DNA of 64,000 nucleotides from Amphibalanus amphitrite. Its lineage: Eukaryota > Arthropoda > Thecostraca > Balanomorpha > Balanidae. Both the position numbers and the translations under genes were made by a program. The notes beneath the pieces were generated by a model. That model searched no databases, was not told where the DNA came from, and was given only the letters and a program-made list of their open reading frames with translations. Position 1 is the first letter of the stretch. Every line of letters begins with the position of its first letter. The DNA lies in NCBI RefSeq assembly GCF_019059575.1, contig NW_024881599.1, positions 186,001 through 250,000 of the forward strand. The letters are read 5' to 3'. This document shows, piece by piece, positions 9,455 to 18,400 of this stretch.

Positions 9455-12400
9455 CTGAGGAATGGAGGGGAGGTTATATACAGATACAGACACCGCACCA
9501 CGCCTGGGGAATGGAGGGGAGGTTACATACAGATACAGACACCGCACCACGCCTGAGGAATGGAGGGGAGGTTACATACAGATACAGAAACTGCATCACA
9601 CCTGTTAGACAGGACAGGGCGGGTTATATAGAGACACTGTGAAATTTTGTCGTCTGAGGCTGGAGGTACCCAGTATGGCCAAATTGGTGATGTTGCGGGG
9701 AAAGTCACCCCCAATGAAAAGTATAATGACATCCTCAGAAATTCTAAAATTACATCATCACGACGTTTTTGTCGTAAAAGCATACCTACCTAGTGTAGGA
9801 ATAAAGACTGAAAATGTTCCAATGTACGATTCGCACCATCATACTCGTACTGTCGCGCTTGCAATGTCGTTTTTTACATCTTTAATGACAACATTTGTTG
9901 TTGTTTTTTTACTTTCCACCAGAACTTGACGTCAGGTATAGTTTTTTCCCACATTGTCTGTAAAACTGCACCTAAAATGAGGCTGAAGACGAGTTTTTTG
10001 AAAATAGTGACATCCTCGTACGACTTTTTTATACATCCTCCCCCTAACGCTAAACCAATTTGGTCACACTGGAGGTACCTACCAGTTTCCCTTGATGAAG
10101 AGCCATGGAACACAATTCTACGAGACTGAATAATCTCGGACAAAGACCACGTCTGGAAGACTCAAACAAACGTAGCGGATTAGCTATATACCGAAAAAAA
10201 GATCATACAACACGATCCTGGAGACCGACAGCATCGCTGCCAGCTCTTCAAATGGATAACGTCAGCGACTAGAACGAGGACCCAGTCTGCGTGGGTGGCA
10301 ACAACTAAATGTTGGGCGCGGTTTCGGCCCGAACAGGACGCCACATGAAGCATGAGGGCGGGATTGTAGTGTGGAAGGAAAGGATGACACCGTACTACGC
10401 ACGAGACCACCGAATGTTGACGAGAGCACCTTAGCCGGCCCTCCCCGCCCCTCTCGGCTCTGACCTGTGTGGCCCTCGTTTTTCATCCAGTCGAGCACAG
10501 CCAGCGGCTCGCCCGTGTCAATGTTCCACAGCCGTATGGTACAGTCCAGCGAGCCAGAAATGATGCGCCGGTCGTCAAATGTCAGCGTGGTCACCGCGCC
10601 GCCGTGACCCTCCAGTGTCCGCAGACAGCGGCCCTCAGACAGGGACCACACCTGGGGATAGACGGATACAGTGGGTAACACACCGGCCCTCGGCAAGCGA
10701 ACACACCTGAGGAGGACAGATACAGTCTGGGTAACACACCGGCACACCTGAGAGGCCACACATGGGGAAGGGGCGGAACAGACTACAGACTATAACAGTG
10801 GGTAACACACCGGCACACATACAGCGACCAACTCCACTACAAAAAAATATGGCAAAAATATCATCGCCTACCCCTCATCACACCCTAGTCCCGGTCTCAC
10901 CCTCTCACTCCTCCTCTCACCCACTGCTCACCTTTATTGTTTTATCGGCGGCGCCGCTGACCAGCCGGAGCTGCTCGAACCTCAGACAGAGGATCTGCCC
11001 AGTGTGGCCGGTGAGGACGGCCTGACAGCGGCCAGAGCGCACGCACCACACTCGCAGTGTGCGGTCGTACGAGCCGCTCACCACCTTCTCCTCGTCCATC
11101 TGAGGCGGAGACGGGCAGGAGGCGTAAGGTGGGAGACGGAGACGGAGAGAGGCCGGAGGCATTAGGTGAGGGCAGAGACGGACACGGATGGGAGACGTTA
11201 GGTGAGGGTCGGAGACGGAGACGGCGGCGCCGCCGTCTTCTTGAGTTGGGTGTTAAAGATGGAGGACAAAAACAGTTAGAGCCAGGATTTTCAGAGTTAG
11301 AGTAGGAGTCGTAACAACGCTACCACGACTCCAAAACTCTCCTCCTAGCGCCCTATCGCCTCCTCCCCACATTCAGGCACATCTCCGCATCCCTCCGCGT
11401 CTCCCACTCCGCAGTCCTACTTTAAATCTCACTCTAGCCTTACTCATTGTTCGCTTTGATTTATCCGCGGCAGTAGCCAGTAGCGTTACAAAAATAGCAG
11501 CAGGCCCTCCAGAATGTCGCTGGTCACAGGTCGCAGGTCTCTGCGCCCTCACCGTGCCCACTATCCACGGACATAAATTCGGCGTTCGTCCAGCACGAGA
11601 AGCGGGGTCTCACCTGAACGCAGCGGACCGTGTCGCCATGTCCGACCATGGTGACCTTACAGGCGATACTGGACCACTGCAGCTGGGTGGACAGGTCCCA
11701 CACCTGAGGGACAGGGAGGGGTGACCTTACAGGCGATACTGGACCACTGCAGCTGGGTGGACAAGTCCCAAACCTGAGGGACAGGGAGGGAGGGGTGACC
11801 TTACAGGCGATACTGGACCACTGCAGCTGGGTGGACAGGTCCCACACCTGAGGGAGAGGGAGGGGTGACCTTACAGGCGATACTGGACCACTGGGTGGAC
11901 AGATCCCACACCTGAGGGACAGGGAGGGGTGACCTTACAGGCGATACTGGACCACTGCAGCTGGGTGGACAGGTCCCACACCTGAAGGAAAGGGAGGGGT
12001 GACCTTACAGGCGATACTGGACCACTGCAGCTGGGTGGACAGGTCCCACACCTGAGGGACAGGGAGGGTGACCTTACAGGCGATACTGGACCACTGCAGC
12101 TGGGTGGACAGGTCCCACACCTGAGGGAGAGGGATGGGCGACCTTACAGGCGATACTGGACCACTGGGTGGACAGGTCTCACACCTGAGGGACAGGGATG
12201 GGTGACCTTACAGGCGATACTGGACCACTGCAGCTGGGTGGACAGGTCCCACACCTGAGGGACAGGGAGGGCGACCTTACAGGCGATACTGGACCACTGG
12301 GTGGACAGGTCTCACACCTGAGGGACAGGGATGGGTGACCTTACAGGCGATACTGGACCACTGGGTGGACAGGTCCCACACCTGAGGGACAGGGATGGGT

Positions 12401-15400
12401 GACCTTACAGGCGATACTGGACCACTGGGTGGACAGGTCTCACACCTGAGGGACAGGGATGGGTGACCTTACAGGCGATACTGGACCACTGCAGCTGGGT
12501 GGACAGGTCCCACACCTGAGGGACAGGGAGGGCGACCTTACAGGCGATACTGGACCACTGGGTGGACAGGTCTCACACCTGAGGGACAGGGATGGGTGAC
12601 CTTACAGGCGATACTGGACCACTGGGTGGACAGGTCCCACACCTGAGGGACAGGGAGGGCGACCTTACAGGCGATACTGGACCACTGCAGCTGGGTGGAC
12701 AGGTCCCACACCTGAGGGACAGGGAGGGCGACCTTACAGGCGATACTGGACCACCTGGGTGGACAGGTCTCACACCTGAGGGACAGGAAGGGCGACCTTA
12801 CAGGCGATACTGGACCACTGCAGCTGGGTGGACAGGTCCCAAACCTGAGGGACAGGAGGGGGGGGGGTGACCTTACAGGCGATACTGGACCACTGGGTGG
12901 ATAGGTCCCACACCTGAGGGACAGGGATGGGTGACCTTACAGGCGATACTGGACCACTGGGTGGATAGGTCCCACACCTGAGGGACAGGGATGGGTGACC
13001 TTACAGGCGATACTGGACCACTGGGTGGACAGGTCTCACACCTGAGGGACAGGGATGGGTGACCTTACAGGCGATACTGGACCACTGGGTGGACAGGTCT
13101 CACACCTGAGGGACAGGGATGGGTGACCTTACAGGCGATACTGGACCACTGGGTGGACAGGTCTCACACCTGAGGGACAGGGATGGGTGACCTTACAGGC
13201 GATACTGGACCACTGCAGCTGGGTGGACAGGTCCCACACCTGAGGGACAGGGAGGGCGACCTTACAGGCGATACTGGACCACTGGGTGGACAGGTCTCAC
13301 ACCTGAGGGACAGGGATGGGTGACCTTACAGGCGATACTGGACCACTGCAGCTGGGTGGACAGGTCCCACACCTGAAGGAAAGGGAGGGGTGACCTTACA
13401 GGCGATACTGGACCACTGCAGCTGGGTGGACAGGTCCCACACCTGAGGGACAGGGAGGGTGACCTTACAGGCGATACTGGACCACTGCAGCTGGGTGGAC
13501 AGGTCCCACACCTGAGGGAGAGGGATGGGCGACCTTACAGGCGATACTGGACCACTGCAGCTGGGTGGACAGGTCCCACACCTGAGGGACAGGGAGGGTG
13601 ACCTTACAGGCGATACTGGACCACTGCAGCTGGGTGGACAGGTCCCACACCTGAGGGACAGGGAGGGCGACCTTACAGGCGATACTGGACCACTGGGTGG
13701 ACAGGTCTCACACCTGAGGGACAGGGATGGGTGACCTTACAGGCGATACTGGACCACTGGGTGGACAGGTCCCACACCTGAGGGACAGGGATGGGTGACC
13801 TTACAGGCGATACTGGACCACTGGGTGGACAGGTCTCACACCTGAGGGACAGGGATGGGTGACCTTACAGGCGATACTGGACCACTGCAGCTGGGTGGAC
13901 AGGTCCCACACCTGAGGGACAGGGAGGGCGACCTTACAGGCGATACTGGACCACTGGGTGGACAGGTCTCACACCTGAGGGACAGGGATGGGTGACCTTA
14001 CAGGCGATACTGGACCACTGGGTGGACAGGTCCCACACCTGAGGGACAGGGAGGGCGACCTTACAGGCGATACTGGACCACTGCAGCTGGGTGGACAGGT
14101 CCCACACCTGAGGGACAGGGAGGGCGACCTTACAGGCGATACTGGACCACCTGGGTGGACAGGTCTCACACCTGAGGGACAGGAAGGGCGACCTTACAGG
14201 CGATACTGGACCACTGCAGCTGGGTGGACAGGTCCCAAACCTGAGGGACAGGAGGGGGGGGGTGACCTTACAGGCGATACTGGACCACTGGGTGGACAGG
14301 TCTCACACCTGAGGGACAGGGATGGGTGACCTTACAGGCGATACTGGACCACTGGGTGGACAGGTCCCACACCTGAGGGACAGGGAGGGCGACCTTACAG
14401 GCGATACTGGACCACTGCAGCTGGGTGGACAGGTCCCACACCTGAGGGACAGGGATGGGCGACCTTACAGGCGATACTGGACCACTGCTCAGCTGGGTGG
14501 ACAGGTCCCACACCTGAGGAACAGGGAGGGGAGGGGTGACCTTACAGGCGATACTGGACCACTGGAAAGACAGGTCCCACACCTGAAGGAAAGAAAGTTG
14601 AGCGGTCGATACATAAGAGTACATGATCGAACCACCCAACAAGCAGCTATGCTTCAGGAAGTAGTCAGATTATACATATACGCAATGCGAATCTTCAAGA
14701 CGTAATTCACACAAGCGAATAACTGATTGACCCATGACTGTTGATAATATGGAGAGAGCTAAAATGCCAACTACAATCTACATTCTAGCAAATCCAAACA
14801 CCTTTTCTCTTCTCCCAACGAGCTCCCGAACCGTTATCGTCGCGTAGAGCGCCGTGTCCCGCACACCTCACCTTGATGGTGGTGTCGGTGGAGCCGGAGA
14901 CGAGCCGGTTCTCCAGCAAGTGGAGGCAGCGCACGGTGCCGGAGTGGCCCAGCAGCGTCATCACCGACCACGGAGAGTTGGTGCGGATGTTCCACACCTG
15001 CAAACAGGCGCTCACCGTCAGCAGAACACACACACAGCGTCATCACCGACCACGGGGAGTTGGTGCGGATGTTCCACACCTGCAAACAGACGCTCACCGT
15101 CAGCAGAACACACACACAGCGTCATCACCGACCACGGGGAGTTGGTGCGGATGTTCCACACCTGCAAACAGGCGCTCACCGTCAGCAGAACACACAGCGT
15201 CATCACCGACCACGGGGAGTTGGTGCGGATGTTCCACACCTGCAAACAGACGCTCACCGTCAGCAGAACATACAGTGACAGAACAGACCACGGGGAGTTG
15301 GTGCGGATGTTCCACACCTGCAAACAGGCGCTCACCGTCAGCAGAACATACACACAGCGTCATCACCGACCACGGAGAGTTGGTGCGGATGTTCCACACC

Positions 15401-18400
15401 TGCAAACAGGCGCTCACCGTCAGCAGAACATACAGTGACAGAACAGACCACGGGGAGTTGGTGCGGATGTTCCACACCTGCAAACAGACGCTCACCGTCA
15501 GCAGAACATACAGTGACAGAACAGACCACGGGGAGTTGGTGCGGATGTTCCACACCTGCAAACAGGCGCTCACCGTCAGCAGAACATACACACAGTGCAT
15601 CACCGATCACGGAGAGTTGGTGCGGATGTTCCACACCTGCAAACAGGCGCTCACCGTCAGCAGAACATACACACAGTGCATCACCGATCACGGAGAGTTG
15701 GTGCGGATGTTCCACACCTGCAAACAGGCGCTCACCGTCAGCAGAACATACAGTGACAGAACAGACCACGGGGAGTTGGTGCGGATGTTCCACACCTGCA
15801 AACAGGCGCTCACCGTCAGCAGAACATACACACAGTGCATCACCGATCACGGAGAGTTGGTGCGGATGTTCCACACCTGCAAACAGACGCTCACCGTCAG
15901 CAGAACACACACACAGCGTCATCACCGACCACGGAGAGTTGGTGCGGATGTTCCACACCTGCAAACAGGCGCTCACCGTCAGCAGAACACACACACAGCG
16001 TCATCACCGACCACGGAGAGTTGGTGCGGATGTTCCACACCTGCAAACAGACGCTCACCGTCAGCAGAACACACACACAGCGTCATCACCGACCACGGAG
16101 AGTTGGTGCGGATGTTCCACACCTGCAAACAGGCGCTCAGGGTCGGCAACAGTATGTCGACTAGCGACAGTATCGGCCAGAAAAAGTTCGTCATTCTGGC
16201 TTAACTTCAAGCTGGTCAAGCCAATGGCGTGTCTTCTTGATTCTAAGCTGAAGAAAGTTAACCCTATTCCTGGCGGGCTCCGCCGGGACAAGAAACTGGC
16301 GGGGGGGGGCCGATTCGGCCCCCCCCCCCTGAGATCTCGAGAACGAAGCAAGATAGCGACAAGCGGTAAACGGCATCGGATACGCATGGACAAGGTCTAC
16401 AATTTTTACAAAGGTCATTTTCAGGTCAGGTCAAAGATGACGTCACAGGGGTCGAAAAAGTCAAAATGGCGGCGCTAGATATGGAGAGAGTTTTTCTCGA
16501 ATAACTTTCGAATTAGTCAAGATAGGAACAAACTAAGGGCATCATCGTGATCCTCTCGTCAATCCGCATCGAATGATATATATGTTGACCTCGAAAGGTC
16601 AAGGTCAAAGGTTGACCTCAGGTCACGTGACCTCGAGGTCATCATGTATATCATTCGATGCGTCTTGACGAGCTGAACACAATGAGACCATCCACGCGTC
16701 TGTATCTTGTTCCTGTACGGAGTTATTGGCCAAAAACCTTTGGTGACCTTTGATGACGTCACATGACCTCACAGCTGCCCAACAGCAAAACAGACCTCAA
16801 GGTAGTGAAGGTTGATCGTATATGAAGTCATGTATGGTATATGGGGCCATTCCGACCCGTTTTAGTGGTAAAAACAGGGAGTTGATTTTTCCCCCATTGA
16901 CTTATAATGGGGAGGTCGTGAAACTGACCTGACCTTAGGTCACCGATATCAAAATTCCGAGATATACAAATTGCACATACTGGTACCCTAACTAAAGCCT
17001 GAAGAGAAGAAATTGATCGGTCAAAAACTCTAGCTCTGGCGTGATTGCAAACTTTTCTGAGGTAGGGTCACCAAACCGCCTCTGGTGACCTGACCTGAGG
17101 TCAGATCAACTCAAAATTTTCAGACATGTTGCGTAGAAGCCTTTTAGGAAAAGTCAGTAAATTTGAGCTTCCTAGCTCAACGCGTTTGGGAGAAATAACC
17201 AAAAAACCTCAGGGGGGCTCCTGAGGCCCCCCCCCCCGCCAGGAATAGGGTTAAGGAGGTACCTATATCCGTATCAGCAACATGGATATAAATGTTATGA
17301 ATGGGTTGCCGCAGCTGCACGCACACAATAATCAATGACCAAGTTAAATTCATCAACTGCAGGCAACTCATACATCGATGCATTATCCTATACCACTCAT
17401 ATCCAGAACATCCCGTCCACCCACCCTTCCACCCTAATACGTCGCCGCGGTCACTGCGCATTGCACGGACGACTTTACCTTAATACTGTTGTCGTGTGAG
17501 CCGCTGACGATGCGCGTGTCGTCAAACTGAACACAGGAGATGCCCTGGCCGTGACCCTCGAACGTGCGCACGTGACAGTGGCCCTGCAGCCAGTTCCGCC
17601 GCAGACGGTACCGCTGGATGAACACCTGCAGTAAGCAGAACAGGGGGTGACGGTTGTCAGTTAGTAATTCCAGATGGGCTTCTGGCAGCTGGAGGTTTAG
17701 TGAGGTGTCATAGCCCTGATTATTATGATAAAGAGGGAGAAATGATCTACGCGCATAATGCACATGTTGTGGAAGGTGAGCAGATTTTAGCTACAAAAAT
17801 AAAAACTTCATACAAAGATTAAATAGCGCGCAACGATAGCACCTGATCGTCGGTGGGCTTAAATTTCATTAGTTACGAGCCAAACAAAGCCAATGCTTAC
17901 AGCTGATTACATCCAGTTATACAGAACTGCAACACACTCCGCCCACCTCACCCATCCAGCCCCTCCACTTCCTTCCCAGCACCCTCCGCCCCGTCTCCCT
18001 CTCCACCTCACCTCCTTCCAGTTGACCCTGCCGTCGGCGTCGGTGAACTCGGCCACCTGTTTGCGGTGGGTCTCGGGCGACACCTGCCACTCGGAGAGGG
18101 CGCACAGTCGGCGCCAGAGCAGCCGGCCGCCGGCCAGCACACGCCACTGCCTGCCCAAAGAGCGGAGCGGCGGAGTCACAGGGGGTCGCGCAGCCGAGCT
18201 CCGGCAGCCGTTGGTAATCAGCGGAGTCAAGATACGGTATAAGGTGATCTAACGATGTCAGCTATATCGTAGAGATTAACCCGCGCACCGACGGGGGGGG
18301 CGGATATCCGCCCCCCCCCCCTGAGGTTTTTCGCGGATAGCGGGAAAACCGCGGCGCGTAGCGCCGCGAAATTTGGTATGACTATTCTCTCATCAATTTT

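Noticed and set aside
11651..14705. Open frames of 60-130 codons in the large acceptor array
   Set aside because: These are by-products of the 61-72-bp repeat on both strands. Only the exon at 11614-11703 fits the WD40 propeller.
14873..16478. Long open frames (up to about 440 codons) across the 78-82-bp array
   Set aside because: They arise because the repeat unit lacks stops in several frames on both strands. The translated units are frame-shifted copies of exon start plus intron, with no family match.
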